The notes: a model not told the origin generated them from the sequence alone. A stretch of DNA of 64,000 bases from Chloroflexi bacterium HGW-Chloroflexi-10 (GCA_002840755.1 PHBZ01000001.1:1-64000); one strand, 5' to 3'. Positions 34,933 through 45,417 are shown, counted from the first letter of the stretch. Made by a program: numbers and translations.

Positions 34933-35847
34933 GTGAAAACCAAATGGATGAGCTTGATAATTGTGATAGGAGTAATTTTCGCTATGATTACCTTTATATC
35001 CGGTTTATTGCCCTCTTTCAACAGGGTTAATGAAGAAAAATCTATTTCCCTGGACAACGTGGATGAAATCCAGGTGATCCTATCCAGTGAAACCGTCCAC
35101 ATCCACCGGTCGGAATCCGGAGGTGAGGTCAGATTCCACTATCATGGAAATTGCTGGCCGAAATTCAACCTTGCAATAGAAAATGCGAATGGGAAGGTGT
35201 CTGTCCGTAGGGAGAGCTTAGTCCGGCTGGGTGATATGACACTGGATATTTACCTGCCCGCGGATTACAGCGAAACACTGGACGTAAAAGTCTCCTCCGG
35301 GGCAGTCACCACAGAGTCTTTCAACCTTGAAAACTTTCGTATGAATGCCTCATCTGGCAACCTTACGGTTGACTCGATTAAAGCCGCGTTTGTGTCCATA
35401 CGATCGACTACTGGGGCAGTTGATGTCAAGAGTATCAACGCCGAACGACTGGCGATCACGACCCACTCGGGCAATATTACAACCGGGCAATGCGCCGTCA
35501 GGGAGGCCGTTGTAGAGGCCACTTCGGGTAATATTATGCTGACCGGCGTCACAGGGAATTTTAACCTCAAAACTTCCTCGGGAAAGGTTACCCTGTCCTA
35601 CCCCATGTTTGATAACTACAAGTTGAAGGTGGGCACAACCTCCGGTTCAGTCGCCCTGGAACTATCGGCCAGCGCGGGGTTTCTCCTGGATGCCCACTCA
35701 ACCTCCGGCAAGATCCAATCCGATTTTTCCGTAGATAACGCGGAAGGTGCAAATATAAAAGGAATCACCGGTCAGGTTGGTATAGGAACAGGCAATATCA
35801 CAGTGAACACGACATCAGGCAATATACATTTGCGGAAAGAAAGATAA
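34933..35847 (+). CDS. DUF4097 beta-strand repeat protein, membrane anchored
   Basis: 304 residues, GTG start with AAGGAG upstream. One N-terminal hydrophobic helix (about 6-28) anchors or exports the protein. The remainder is a right-handed beta-helix-like stack with repeating TSSG and SGNI units (ASSGNLTVDSI, THSGNITTG, ATSGNIMLTGV, TTSGNIHL), diagnostic of DUF4097/DUF4098. Such proteins are often paired with PspC-type or TetR regulators and lie at the cell surface; no enzyme activity is expected. The 259-base gap after it shows no gene that I recognise, only a 15-codon frame near 35940. Confidence 0.82.
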   Translation: MKTKWMSLIIVIGVIFAMITFISGLLPSFNRVNEEKSISLDNVDEIQVILSSETVHIHRSESGGEVRFHYHGNCWPKFNLAIENANGKVSVRRESLVRLGDMTLDIYLPADYSETLDVKVSSGAVTTESFNLENFRMNASSGNLTVDSIKAAFVSIRSTTGAVDVKSINAERLAITTHSGNITTGQCAVREAVVEATSGNIMLTGVTGNFNLKTSSGKVTLSYPMFDNYKLKVGTTSGSVALELSASAGFLLDAHSTSGKIQSDFSVDNAEGANIKGITGQVGIGTGNITVNTTSGNIHLRKER

Positions 35848-36106
35848 TCAATCTTCCTGATTACCCGATTGACAATATTTTCGGAACCTACATCACTAAC
35901 TTGATCCTACTAAAATGATGAAACAAGGAAACTTATCCCATGCCAAAAACAATCGATTCTTTTCGCTTTATCAGCGTCGATCTTTAGCTGGAAGAAGATT
36001 CTCAACCAATTAAAAATCTATTTCGATCGGGATATCTGATGGTCTTTTTCTCATTTACACAATTATTTTTACATTTCCATAAACTTAGTTTCCGATGTAC
36101 TTACCT

Positions 36107-37282
36107 TTATTTCATACTATGAATAATGCGCTTTATATCAATTTCTTTGCGGTACAGGCGGTGGGTCTTGTAAAACTGAATGCCCAGTTCACGCATTTCC
36201 AATTGCATCTTTTCGTTGTCGGTTCCAATCTGTACCAGATCGGCGTGCTCGAAAGTACCTGTGCTGAGGCTGCGGTACATTTCATTGAACAGAATGGCGG
36301 TACCGCCCATCCCGCGATATTGTTCAATGATGGCTGCTCCGTTGATATTGACCCAGCGGGTGCGTTTCATCTCGATGAGCAGATCCAGCCAACCGAAGGG
36401 AAAAAGCCTCCCACGGCAGCGCTGTAAGGCGGCGGACGGGTCCGGGTAGGCCAGCAGAAAACCGATCAAAGTGTCGTCCTTCATTAAGATTTTAATCAGG
36501 CGCAGGTCGGCCAGCCAGAGAATTTGGTCTGTCATTGTTTTTACATCTGCCGCACTGAGCGGCATGGTGCCAGTGGTGCCTTCCAGTGAGTTGTTATAGA
36601 GCTGTTGAAAGGCCGGAATGATTCTGGCAAAATCGCGGCGGCGGCGGAACTGCACCACGCGAATGCCCTTGCGTTCCTGGACGCGCTCGGCCACTTTGCG
36701 GACCTTTTCCGGCATAACAAAGGCATCACGATGCAGGTAGCCTGAGACAGTATCGGCATAGGGGGTGAACCCGGCGGCCTCGACCAGCGTGGCATAATAG
36801 GGCAGGTGGTAGGGCATTCCATAAGCCGGGCGGTGTTCAAAACCTTTGACCAACAGCCCCATGCCATCCAGCAGGGTAAAACCCTTGGGACCTTCCATGC
36901 GGGTTAAATTGTGTAGTCGAGCCCATTCCAACCCGGCGGCAAATAGCGCATTTGAAATTTGCAGATCATTTTCACATTCAAACAGGCTAAAAAAGGCGGT
37001 GTGTTCATTGTTGTAGCTGTTGTATGCCTGATTGTTCAGTACGGCCAGCCTTCCGCATGCCTGCCCGTGTTCATTCAGCGCAAGGAAGAAAGCGGCAGCA
37101 CCCTGCCGGTAAAAGGAGTGGCGGCGGGTGTTAAAAATGGCTCGGGCATCCATACGCAGCGGGGGCACCCATTGGGGTACACCGCGATACAACCGAAAAG
37201 GGAATTCAATAAACAGTTTACGATAGTTTTTTTGATCGGGAGTAAAAGAGATGATGTGGATCATCGGAATAGTGTTTTTCAT
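36107..37282 (-). CDS. Uncharacterised GNAT-like protein
   Basis: 391 residues from the ATG at 37282, with AGGTGGGTAGGG upstream; a GTG at 37294 is also in frame. The early segment RLYRGVPQWVPPLRMDARAIF and the block FFSLFECENDLQISNALF with EGPKGFTLLDGMGLLVKGF are typical of a widespread family of double-GNAT-like proteins without known substrate. The C-terminal half repeats a GNAT-like pattern ending in QIGTDNEKMQLEMRELGIQF. Some relatives are annotated as N-acetyltransferases, but this is unproven. Single gene, no clear terminator. Confidence 0.6.
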   Translation of the reverse strand: MKNTIPMIHIISFTPDQKNYRKLFIEFPFRLYRGVPQWVPPLRMDARAIFNTRRHSFYRQGAAAFFLALNEHGQACGRLAVLNNQAYNSYNNEHTAFFSLFECENDLQISNALFAAGLEWARLHNLTRMEGPKGFTLLDGMGLLVKGFEHRPAYGMPYHLPYYATLVEAAGFTPYADTVSGYLHRDAFVMPEKVRKVAERVQERKGIRVVQFRRRRDFARIIPAFQQLYNNSLEGTTGTMPLSAADVKTMTDQILWLADLRLIKILMKDDTLIGFLLAYPDPSAALQRCRGRLFPFGWLDLLIEMKRTRWVNINGAAIIEQYRGMGGTAILFNEMYRSLSTGTFEHADLVQIGTDNEKMQLEMRELGIQFYKTHRLYRKEIDIKRIIHSMK

Positions 37283-37364
37283 TACCCTACCCACCTTCCA
37301 AAAAACCTGTTGATATAAATTATTTTAGCATGGACAGAAAAGGAACCAAAATTCTATTCAGAAC

Positions 37365-37886
37365 CTATTTCAGAATACCCTTATTGTGCAGGTAATTCAT
37401 TAAATAGGTATCACGCCGGGTCCAGCGCGGTGTGGGTGATCCGCTTTTCAGTAGGGTGGTGTTGTTGGCGATGGCCTCCTGAAGAGATACCCAGTGGGGT
37501 TGAAAACCAAGCGCCTGTTCGTAAGCGTCCAGGCGCTGCGGACTGACACCATCTGCCGCTTCACACAGATAATAATAGGATGTCATTTTAAACAGGTCCA
37601 TCCCGGTTTCCATTGGGCGGTCATATTCAATGATCCTGCCCAGCGGTTGGAGAATGCGAATGAGGGTGACACCGCATTCCTCAGCCACTTCACGGGCCAG
37701 GGCGGTTTCAAATTCCTCGCCGGCTTCCACGCCGCCACCGGGAAATTTGTAGTCTTGGTTGACGGTAGAATAAATCAACAGCAGTGTTTGCTGCCGCCCG
37801 ATGACGGCGCGCACCGCCTGCCGCTCGATGGTTTTCCCATGCAAATTAAGGTTTTCCTGGCAAAAAATCTCTTGTAAAAGCTGCAT
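37365..37886 (-). CDS. Nudix hydrolase
   Basis: 173 residues with a complete Nudix box, GGGVEAGEEFETALAREV followed by AEECGV, a beta-sheet preceding it (RQTLLLIYSTVNQDYKFPGGG) and a C-terminal SLQEAIANN helix. It hydrolyses a nucleoside diphosphate linked to another moiety; the substrate is open. It lies four bases downstream of the SH3 lipoprotein gene on the same strand and is probably co-transcribed with it. Confidence 0.85.
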   Translation of the reverse strand: MQLLQEIFCQENLNLHGKTIERQAVRAVIGRQQTLLLIYSTVNQDYKFPGGGVEAGEEFETALAREVAEECGVTLIRILQPLGRIIEYDRPMETGMDLFKMTSYYYLCEAADGVSPQRLDAYEQALGFQPHWVSLQEAIANNTTLLKSGSPTPRWTRRDTYLMNYLHNKGILK

Positions 37887-37890
37887 TTGC

Positions 37891-38661
37891 CTATTTCCAG
37901 GTGAATTTAAAAATTTCAGAGGATGGCAGCGGAACCGTAATGCTTTTGGGTTCTACGTCTTTACAGATATTACCAAGACAGTTGCAGTTGGCGTCCATGG
38001 TATTGCTGGTACACGAAATGGCGACAAATTCAATGTTCCATTCACCGCTGATATCCTGGGGCATGAAGGCGATGAACTTTCCATTTATATCGGTGTTGGC
38101 ATCATTGCGGGGTGGATTGACGCCTTGCCCCTGCCAGATGGCGAATTGAATACCGCTGATGGGGCTGCCCTGTTCGTCGGTTAAAGTTCCCGTCACAATT
38201 TCCACATCGGAGGGTTCAACAACGGGTAACTGAATTACCGGCACCGGGTTTTGGATAAGCTGGGTATATACCCAACCACTGACGGCATCCTGGGTCCGAA
38301 CGTAATACCATTCATATCCTGGGGCGATTCCCAATATGGTTAATTCGGTGCCTTCTTTTAGCGACCGGCTGATAGGGAAGAGATACCCCGGATTGGTGCG
38401 CAGATTTAGATTATTCACCGATGTGGTTACGGTATAGGCAACAAATGATGTGGGGGTGGTTGTAGGTTCCGGGAATACCGTAATCTGTGGAGTGGGTTCC
38501 TGGATTAGCGTCTCTGTGGGCAGAGGTTCCAGAGTCACAACGGGTAAGGTGGGTGGCATGGCCGGCTGGGTTGGAGTCGTAGAACTTACCGGGTTGATCA
38601 GCGGCAAGCTGCAGGCTGCCATTAAACCAGCGAAAAGGAGCAAAGGCAATATGCGTTTCAT
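37891..38661 (-). CDS. Lipoprotein with bacterial SH3 domain and a carboxypeptidase-regulatory-like domain
   Basis: 256 residues from the ATG at 38661; a TTG codon directly before it is also in frame. Signal peptide with lipobox LMAAC (lipidated C17), then a Thr/Pro-rich linker (about 20-75). The SH3-like domain (about 80-140) includes NLNLRTNPG and GWVYTQLI. A beta-sandwich (about 155-235) resembles the carboxypeptidase-regulatory fold (VTGTLTDEQGSPISGIQFAIW, DINGKFIAFMP). It should sit on the outside of the membrane and bind cell-wall or surface glycans. Confidence 0.72.
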   Translation of the reverse strand: MKRILPLLLFAGLMAACSLPLINPVSSTTPTQPAMPPTLPVVTLEPLPTETLIQEPTPQITVFPEPTTTPTSFVAYTVTTSVNNLNLRTNPGYLFPISRSLKEGTELTILGIAPGYEWYYVRTQDAVSGWVYTQLIQNPVPVIQLPVVEPSDVEIVTGTLTDEQGSPISGIQFAIWQGQGVNPPRNDANTDINGKFIAFMPQDISGEWNIEFVAISCTSNTMDANCNCLGNICKDVEPKSITVPLPSSEIFKFTWK

Positions 38662-38837
38662 CAAATTAGCCTCATGGATTCAAGAATAACTTCATTATAA
38701 CGGTTTGCATACAGAATCTCACCAATAAAATTGAAGAAAACCGGCCAACCAGCCAGGTAGGATTTTAGCAATCAGCCTGTTTTTAGGATGCCCTTGAACG
38801 GTATAATTATTAAAAACCTGATTCGGAGAGTAAATCC

Positions 38838-39884
38838 ATGACCGAACTTCATTTAGAAAATTTAACCGCTGCTATTGAAGAACAACTGCGCCAAAAGCCA
38901 TTCAGCGGAGTGATTCATATCAGTCACCAGGGCAAAGAGGTTTTTTCGCATGCATACGGGTTGGCCAACCGCAGCGATAACCTGCCAAACCGGCTCAATA
39001 CCCGTTTTGGGATTGCTTCCGGCGGAAAGGTATTTACCGCTGCGGCGATTGCCCAGCTGGCGCAGGAGGGTAAGTTATCTTTAGAGCAGCCATTGAGCGA
39101 ATTTCTGGACGGGGCTTTACCACTCCTTGACCCGACGGTAACGTTAAAGCATTTGCTGAGCCATACCAGCGGCGTGCCAGACTACTTTGATGAAGAAGTG
39201 GAAGATGACTATGAGGCTTACTGGAAGGACAAACCAGTCTACAATATGCGTTCTGCCGCGGATTTCATAGCACTGATCCGCGACCTGCCGATGAAATTTA
39301 CACCCGGCGACCACTTTGCCTATAACAATGCCGGTTTTGTGCTGTTGGGGGCTGTGGTTGAGAAAGTAACCGGAAAACGTTTTCAGGATTATGTAGAGGA
39401 ACGCGTATTTGGCCCGGCCTGGATGCGCTCTTCAGGTTATTTTTTCAGCGACCGGATGCCGGCAGATTGTGCCCATGGATATATTGAGGAAACCGATGGC
39501 AGTTGGCGCTCGAATCTGTTTGCTGTGCCGGTGGTGGGGCATGGCGACGGCGGTACTTTTACTAACGCGGCGGATATGGGGCGCTTCTGGAAGGCGTTTT
39601 TTGAGAAGACTTACTTTAAAGAAGAACTTCTGGCGGAGATGATTACACCACAGGCGAAGGTGAGCGAGGATGGGGTGTACCAGTACGGCCTGGGATTATG
39701 GATTAATGACGTGGCCCCGGAACGTTTTTATTATGTGGTTGGGGATGATCCGGGGGTGAATTTTCTCTCGGGTGTGTATCCGAAGTCAGGACTGCAAATT
39801 ACGCTGCTGGCCAATGGAAATGATGCGCTGTGGCCGCTGCATAAGGTTATTCGAGCGGAGATTTTTAGGCTGGGCGAATCGTGA
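38838..39884 (+). CDS. Class C beta-lactamase-like serine hydrolase
   Basis: 348 residues. Catalytic S61-x-x-K64 (ASGGKV) and Y163-x-N165 (FAYNNAGFVLLG), the two key motifs of the class C / penicillin-binding-protein fold, are both present. There is no signal peptide, so unlike true AmpC enzymes it is cytoplasmic. Family members include esterases and D-aminopeptidases; the substrate cannot be read from sequence. Its stop is 28 bases from the converging GH2 gene. Confidence 0.82.
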   Translation: MTELHLENLTAAIEEQLRQKPFSGVIHISHQGKEVFSHAYGLANRSDNLPNRLNTRFGIASGGKVFTAAAIAQLAQEGKLSLEQPLSEFLDGALPLLDPTVTLKHLLSHTSGVPDYFDEEVEDDYEAYWKDKPVYNMRSAADFIALIRDLPMKFTPGDHFAYNNAGFVLLGAVVEKVTGKRFQDYVEERVFGPAWMRSSGYFFSDRMPADCAHGYIEETDGSWRSNLFAVPVVGHGDGGTFTNAADMGRFWKAFFEKTYFKEELLAEMITPQAKVSEDGVYQYGLGLWINDVAPERFYYVVGDDPGVNFLSGVYPKSGLQITLLANGNDALWPLHKVIRAEIFRLGES

Positions 39885-39912
39885 TTTGGAAACAGGAATC
39901 GGGTATTGTTTC

Positions 39913-41709
39913 CTAATCCTTATTTCCTATTAGCCTCTCATGGGCGGCTCTGATCGCGCCTGCGTCCATTTTCATGATTTCGCGGTCGTAGGTAAGGTAG
40001 CCGTTGACCTCGAATTCCACGTCACAGGTTTCGGTGTAGATGGCTGCGCTCAGGCCGCGCTGCTTTAATTTTTCCAGCTTTTCCATTAGGCGCAGGTACC
40101 AGGCTGTTAATTCTTCGCGGCTTTTGACCATACGATAGGCGAAGAGTTTCTCGGTTACCCAGGTGTGGCCGGGCTCATTTAACCCAATCCCGCCGAATTC
40201 TGATAGAGCTATCGCGCGACTGCGTTCCGGTTTGGGCATACCCGGGCCGACGTATTTATGCACTGAATAAATATCACCACAGCCCTGGTCGAACCAGCCT
40301 GAAGCCGAATCTACTAGGCGGGTCGGGTCGTAGGCCTTCAGCCAGGCGGTCACCGAACGAGCATCGAACTGCCCCCAGGATTCGTTGAAGGGGACCCAGA
40401 TGATGATGCAGGGATGGTTGCTGAGGTTGTTGATCATCGCCTTGAGCTCCTGACGGTAATTTTCGCGTACAGCAGGATCTTCGCGCCCGAAACGCGGGTA
40501 ATTATGGTCGTCACGCAGCTTGAGATTGAGAATAAAGCCCATACCCAACACCAAAGTATGCGGCAGTTTGCCGCCGTTGGGCATATCCTGCCAGACGAGC
40601 ATACCCAGCCGGTCGCAGTGGTAATACCAGCGAGCCGGTTCCACCTTGATGTGCTTGCGGATCATATTCATCCCCAAGTCTTTGCAGAATTGGATATCGT
40701 GGATGAGCGCCTCTTCGGTAGGGGCGGTATACAGCCCATCCGGCCAGTATCCCTGGTCGAGCGGTCCGTATTGAAAAACAGGATCGTGGTTAATGCAGAT
40801 GCGCGGGATGCCGTTTGGGTCTTTTTCCAGCGTAACCTGGCGCATACCGAAATAGGATTCCACGCAGTCCAGCACCGTTTCTCCGTCCAGCAGGCTCACT
40901 TCCAGGTCATACAGGAAAGGATCATGCGGCCACCACAATCTGGGATTGGTGAGGGTGATTTCTACAAGAGGATGATTGCTTCTTGTGGTGAAAGCAGCCT
41001 GACCGTCTTTCACGATAATTTGCAGGCTGCACGTTTGCGGCAGTCCCTGTCCGTCACACAGGTCCACCTGTACGCGGAGTAAGCCACTGTCGATATCGGT
41101 GGTGAGGTAAAGGCGTTCAATATAGTTATTGGGAACGACTTCCAACCAGACAGTTTGCCAGATGCCGGAGCTGGCGCTGTAGAAGATTTTGTCCGGATTC
41201 AGGGTTTGTTTACCATGTTCCTGTCGTCCGCTGTCGGTTGGATCCCAGACGGCGACTATCAATTCATTTTCGGCGCCAAAGCGCAGGCTAGTGGTTAACT
41301 CAACCGTAAAAGGATCGTAACCACCGCGGTGTTCACCTACCCAGACCCCATTGCACCACAGCTCGCAATGCCAATCCACAGCGCCAAAGTGCAGCAATAC
41401 GCGTTGTTTTTTCCAATTGGCTGGAATGTTAAAACTGCGCCGGTACCAGAGGCGCTGTTCGGGCAGGAGCGGCTTACATACTCCGGAGAGCGCAGATTCT
41501 ACGGCGAAAGGTACCAGGATTTGTCCCTGGACAGGCTGCATGGTTTCGTCAGCACGCGGCTGGATGGCATAATCCCACATCCCGTTCAGGTTCAGCCATG
41601 CAGGGCGGCGCATTTGTGGGCGCGGATATTCGGGCAGCGGGCAGGCCGGGTCGACCTGCTGTGCCCAACGAGTTTGAATCTTTCCGGGGATTGGCTGCCA
41701 ATTGCTCAT
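39913..41709 (-). CDS. Glycoside hydrolase family 2 enzyme
   Basis: 598 residues from the ATG at 41709 ([12 protein letters not shown]), which overlaps the MFS gene stop by four bases (ATGA); the frame is open for another 129 codons inside that gene. N-terminal jelly-roll sugar-binding domain with [11 protein letters not shown], an Ig-like middle domain, then the TIM barrel with acid/base E443 in NESWG and probable nucleophile E504 in LSEFGG. GH2 covers beta-galactosidase, glucuronidase, mannosidase and others; the exact specificity is open. No signal peptide. Coupling to a GPH-like sugar transporter suggests it cleaves an imported disaccharide or glycoside. Confidence 0.88.
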   Translation of the reverse strand: MSNWQPIPGKIQTRWAQQVDPACPLPEYPRPQMRRPAWLNLNGMWDYAIQPRADETMQPVQGQILVPFAVESALSGVCKPLLPEQRLWYRRSFNIPANWKKQRVLLHFGAVDWHCELWCNGVWVGEHRGGYDPFTVELTTSLRFGAENELIVAVWDPTDSGRQEHGKQTLNPDKIFYSASSGIWQTVWLEVVPNNYIERLYLTTDIDSGLLRVQVDLCDGQGLPQTCSLQIIVKDGQAAFTTRSNHPLVEITLTNPRLWWPHDPFLYDLEVSLLDGETVLDCVESYFGMRQVTLEKDPNGIPRICINHDPVFQYGPLDQGYWPDGLYTAPTEEALIHDIQFCKDLGMNMIRKHIKVEPARWYYHCDRLGMLVWQDMPNGGKLPHTLVLGMGFILNLKLRDDHNYPRFGREDPAVRENYRQELKAMINNLSNHPCIIIWVPFNESWGQFDARSVTAWLKAYDPTRLVDSASGWFDQGCGDIYSVHKYVGPGMPKPERSRAIALSEFGGIGLNEPGHTWVTEKLFAYRMVKSREELTAWYLRLMEKLEKLKQRGLSAAIYTETCDVEFEVNGYLTYDREIMKMDAGAIRAAHERLIGNKD

Positions 41710-43016
41710 GCGATTGTCTCCTTTTTTGCAGGAACCGGAATACGCAACAATGGCAGGATGGCCAGCAGGTTGATGACTGCGGCGACATAATAGAGCGGCG
41801 GTGTGGGAATGAAGCCAGCTTCCCCGTTGAGCGTGGTGGGAATGCCAAATTGTGTGATCAGGAATGAACCGATAGCCGGGCCGATGATCATGGGCAGCAG
41901 CACCATAAAAACCATGCGGATACCCTGAAACTGCCCACGGCTCTCGGCAGGATAGAGGTCCTTCAGCCAGGCACCAGAAACGATGCCGAAAGCTGCCATC
42001 ATCACGGTTTGCAATGTACCGCCAAGCAGTACAAAGGCAGTGCCGCGGGCAAAAGCAAATACCAGCGCAGCCACAGCCGCGCCGAAGGCCATCCACAGCA
42101 TGAATGTGCGGCGTTGGATATGGTCAACCAGAATGCCGAGCGGAATGGTAGCCAGGGCGGTGAGAATCAACGCCGCACCCATAATCATCCCCATAGCGCC
42201 TTTGTCGAAGCCAAGGAAGTGTTCAATATAGATCAGTAAGTAAGGAAAGGTAACCTGCCAAGCAATACCGTTGACCAGGATACTGAGAAAAAGCAAAAAG
42301 AGAATTTTATTTTCACGAACAACCTGGAAGCGAAAAGTACTGAATACCTCTTGCCAGTAGGGTGTGCGAGCGCGGGTGCGTTCTTCAGTACTGATGGGAG
42401 CATCTTTCATAAGAAGTCCGCCGATCAACCCGGTGAGAGTGACAAAACCGCCCAACCCGTAGAAAAAGACAAAGTAGCCAAAGCGCTCAATGACCATGCC
42501 AGCCAGTGCTGTAGTGAGAATAAAGGAGACGAAGATGGTCATCTGGATGAGCCCTTCGACACGGCCGCGGTTGGTGGTATCGGTGATATCCGTGGCCCAG
42601 GCACTGAAATTAGCGTCGTTGGCGGTGGAGCCGAAGAAGGTCATGATTGCATCGGCGAGAATGACCATTACCACGGCCAGACCGATGGGGCGAAGAAGCG
42701 AGACTTCGGGAAAGAGCGCGGTGACGATACCCCAGAACACATACCCAAAGAGAATGAATGGCCGGCGGCGGCCCAGGCGGGTGTAGGTGCGGTCGCTAAG
42801 TGTGCCCATCAGCAGGGTAGTGATCGTCGCAACAGCGGCGCTGACCGCTACCATCCAGGCAATCGGACGCGGGTCCGGGGTGAGGGTGTCGAAGACAAAG
42901 GTGTTGAACCAGGCATTTTCCACGCCCCAGGCGATTTGGCCAGAGAGCGAAAGCAGTGCGATCACGAACCAGGTACGTCCCGGTAAGGCTGTGCGGGTAA
43001 TTGGTTTTGTGGACAT
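41706..43016 (-). CDS. MFS sugar transporter (SLC45/GPH-like)
   Basis: 436 residues from the ATG at 43016 (MSTKPITRT), with GAGG nearby; an in-frame TTG at 43031 would add five. Twelve hydrophobic helices are visible. The early sequence [22 protein letters not shown] and the loop [18 protein letters not shown] match SLC45/GPH-type sugar-cation symporters. Its stop overlaps the GH2 start, making a two-gene uptake and hydrolysis unit. Confidence 0.85.
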   Translation of the reverse strand: MSTKPITRTALPGRTWFVIALLSLSGQIAWGVENAWFNTFVFDTLTPDPRPIAWMVAVSAAVATITTLLMGTLSDRTYTRLGRRRPFILFGYVFWGIVTALFPEVSLLRPIGLAVVMVILADAIMTFFGSTANDANFSAWATDITDTTNRGRVEGLIQMTIFVSFILTTALAGMVIERFGYFVFFYGLGGFVTLTGLIGGLLMKDAPISTEERTRARTPYWQEVFSTFRFQVVRENKILFLLFLSILVNGIAWQVTFPYLLIYIEHFLGFDKGAMGMIMGAALILTALATIPLGILVDHIQRRTFMLWMAFGAAVAALVFAFARGTAFVLLGGTLQTVMMAAFGIVSGAWLKDLYPAESRGQFQGIRMVFMVLLPMIIGPAIGSFLITQFGIPTTLNGEAGFIPTPPLYYVAAVINLLAILPLLRIPVPAKKETIA

Positions 43017-43218
43017 AAGGAAACCTCGCAAGAAAAGATACTTTAATTATAGAGGATGTTGGGAAAAATGATATTAGCGGGTAGTTAGCGGCTAGCTTTG
43101 TTGTGTTGCGACTTCCCGAAAAAATTTTCGGTTTGACAGCTAATTGGTTTTCCCTGATAATTTTAATATCTTATTTTGATTGCTGAACCGATAATTTATT
43201 CTGCGGAGGGAATCCAGC

Positions 43219-44070
43219 ATGCAAAATTTTAACAGCCCGATCCAGGCGCAAGGACGGATGACGTATATCGAAGTGCCGTTTGATGCGGCTGCTGTTTTTG
43301 GGAAACCGGTTGGTGCGCTGCTGGTTGAAGGTACTGTGGAAATGCTGCCTTATCGCAAGAAGCTGCTTTCGCGTGGTGACGGGTTGTTTTATCTGGTTCT
43401 TTCGCGTGAGATGGTCAAACAATTAGAACTTGTGCCTGGACAGGAAGTGCAGGTTTCCATGCAGTTGACGGAAGAAATTGTGGATGAAGCAGCTGACGGG
43501 GATGAGCGAATCAATCAGTGGTACCTTGATTTTTGCCGCCGCCAGGCCAATGGTGAAGAGCCGCATTTGATGGAGACCATTTTTACACGGCGCAGTATCC
43601 GTAAATTTACCGGACAAATTGTATCCGATGAGCAAATTCATTTACTGATTCAAGCCGGAGTTCATGCACCTTCAGCGCATAATATGCAACCCTGGGAATT
43701 TGTGGTTGTTCGCGACCCTGTAACCTTGCAGGCGATTCCAAAATTTCACCCTTATACCAAAATGCTGCCACAGGCTGGCTGTGCCATTGTGGTTTGCGGC
43801 AATAAGCTAATCCAAGCGCAAACCGGTTTTCTGGTAGAGGATTGTTCGGCGGCTATACAGAATATTCTACTGGCCGCGCATGGAATTGGATTGGGGGCGG
43901 TGTGGTGCGGACTGTATCCGATTACCCGGCTTACCAAACCGTTAGGTAAACTTTTGAACCTGCCGGCGCATATTATACCGGTCGGGTTGGTTGCTTTGGG
44001 GTACGCGGATATGGAACTGCCGCTGGTATATCGCGGCGCCCAAGAAAAGATTCATCAGGAAAAGTGGTAA
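43219..44070 (+). CDS. DUF1905-nitroreductase fusion protein
   Basis: 283 residues, ATG with GGAGGG about eight bases upstream. The first 85 residues form a DUF1905 beta-barrel (MTYIEVPFDAAAVFGKP, then LPYRKKLLSRGDGLFYLVL). After a linker with NQWYLDFCRRQ, residues 115-283 form a nitroreductase/FMN oxidoreductase domain opening with FTRRSIRKFTGQ and containing APSAHNMQPWEF and LGAVWCGLYP. The usual DUF1905 partner is a separate YdeI-like domain, so this combination is uncommon in my knowledge. The biochemical role of DUF1905 is unknown; FMN-dependent reduction of a nitro or quinone substrate is expected of the second domain. Confidence 0.8.
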   Translation: MQNFNSPIQAQGRMTYIEVPFDAAAVFGKPVGALLVEGTVEMLPYRKKLLSRGDGLFYLVLSREMVKQLELVPGQEVQVSMQLTEEIVDEAADGDERINQWYLDFCRRQANGEEPHLMETIFTRRSIRKFTGQIVSDEQIHLLIQAGVHAPSAHNMQPWEFVVVRDPVTLQAIPKFHPYTKMLPQAGCAIVVCGNKLIQAQTGFLVEDCSAAIQNILLAAHGIGLGAVWCGLYPITRLTKPLGKLLNLPAHIIPVGLVALGYADMELPLVYRGAQEKIHQEKW

Positions 44071-44084
44071 AAAAGACGGTTACC

Positions 44085-45317
44085 TCATAGCTGGATTTCA
44101 ATTGTGGAAGGGCCTTCTCTTGAAATGGAGAATGCCTGGCGTTTTCCATCGAGTGCCATTTCGTAGTCACCGAAACAGCCGGAAAATTGCAGGCTGCCGT
44201 TGTGATCTGTCGTTAATCTGGTTGGCGGCGTCCACCATTCTTCTTTTACAAGCTTGAGCAGTTCGGAATAAGCCGGTTTGGGGGTGCCGTCTTTACGGAT
44301 TAATCCGGCAGGTGCATTTAACCAGCCACCATCGGAAAAATCCCACCAGGTGATTCCCTCCACCAACGGATGAGCAAAGAGCGTCTGATAAAATTCAACT
44401 GCTTCGCGTGCCTGACGTTCTTCTCCCGCGGTTGTGGTTGGCCATTCTTTTACCTGATAATCGTTCAAGTCCACAATTTCCGGCGGCATGAGCTGCCCTG
44501 AAACAAGCGTCGTTTCGGTGAAGTGGATAGGTATATTGAACCGGGAGAATTGTTCCAGAACCCTGATTGTTTTTTCAAGCCCCCAATAACCCTGATGCAT
44601 GTGTGATTGGATCCCAATCACATCAATTTTAATCCCGGCTGCCAGGCAGCCCTCAATCAGAATATCGTACGCCGGAGAGGTGTCGAAATCATTGAGAATA
44701 AAAGTCGCGGAAGGGTTTTCAGCCCGGGCTGCCTCGAACATAGCTTTTATGGTGTTGATCCGCCCCATTTCTTTACAAAGACGGGTAATGCCGTTATCGT
44801 ATTTATCGAAAATGGGCATTATCACGGCTTCGTTGATGACGTCCCACAGGTTGATCAGACCGCGAAAATCGGATACATCCCGCTGGATACGGGCCAACTG
44901 GGCCTGCAGGATTTCCGGGCTGTTCATCTCAAGCAGCCAATCAGCCGTCAGCGTGTGCCAGCAAAGCGGATGACCTTTAACGGGGAGATGACGATCCACG
45001 CACCATTGGGCGGCATTCTTCAGCTCCTTTGTCAGCGGCTTTCCGCGTTGGGGTTCAAAGCGGGCCCAGTAAAAGGGGAGGGTGATGGCGTTACAGAGCG
45101 CCAGGAGTTTTTCCGTGCGTTGCTCTGCGTTTTCCTTATCTTTGCCAGTGTATTCATTGTTTGTCAGTGGAACAAGATCGAAGGCGGCATTTCCGAAGAG
45201 GAATTTATGTCGGGTTTGCGCAATCACCACATCCTGATGAGCTAATGGGCGGGAATCCGCAGTTAATATTGTAGCCAGAATTTCTTTTGTACGGTTTTTT
45301 TTAATTTCGCTGTTCAT
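44085..45317 (-). CDS. Endo-1,4-beta-xylanase, GH10
   Basis: 410 residues from the ATG at 45317, with GGAGA about eight bases upstream. The TIM barrel has the GH10 acid/base E163 in WDVINEAV and nucleophile E268 in HFTETT, plus HPLCWH. An N-terminal 40-residue beta segment (LATILTADSRPLAHQDV) precedes it. There is no signal peptide, so this is an intracellular xylanase that would act on imported xylo-oligosaccharides. It is transcribed divergently from lacI, with promoter and operator facing it at 45387-45444. Confidence 0.92.
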   Translation of the reverse strand: MNSEIKKNRTKEILATILTADSRPLAHQDVVIAQTRHKFLFGNAAFDLVPLTNNEYTGKDKENAEQRTEKLLALCNAITLPFYWARFEPQRGKPLTKELKNAAQWCVDRHLPVKGHPLCWHTLTADWLLEMNSPEILQAQLARIQRDVSDFRGLINLWDVINEAVIMPIFDKYDNGITRLCKEMGRINTIKAMFEAARAENPSATFILNDFDTSPAYDILIEGCLAAGIKIDVIGIQSHMHQGYWGLEKTIRVLEQFSRFNIPIHFTETTLVSGQLMPPEIVDLNDYQVKEWPTTTAGEERQAREAVEFYQTLFAHPLVEGITWWDFSDGGWLNAPAGLIRKDGTPKPAYSELLKLVKEEWWTPPTRLTTDHNGSLQFSGCFGDYEMALDGKRQAFSISREGPSTIEIQL

Positions 45318-45386
45318 CAGTATCTCCAAAGAAAACAAGGGTATTAAAAGAGAAATAACGGATTTAAGGTTGGAAAAGACACAGAT

Positions 45387-45417
45387 TCGGTAACGTTACC
45401 GGTAAGGATACCGAAAT
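45387..45417. promoter_or_regulatory. LacI operator at the GH10 promoter
   Basis: A 31-base block identical to the one at 45509-45539. It contains the perfect palindrome GGTAACGTTACC (45389-45400) and an overlapping half-palindrome CGGTAAGGATACCG. It starts immediately downstream of the minus-strand -10, where a repressor would block the GH10 promoter. Confidence 0.85.

Noticed and set aside
35938..35985. 15-codon frame after the DUF4097 gene
   Set aside because: Too short, no ribosome binding site and no recognisable similarity.
39913..42096. A 727-residue GH2 product
   Set aside because: The first 129 codons lie inside the MFS gene in another frame; the ATGA overlap at 41706-41709 marks the true start.
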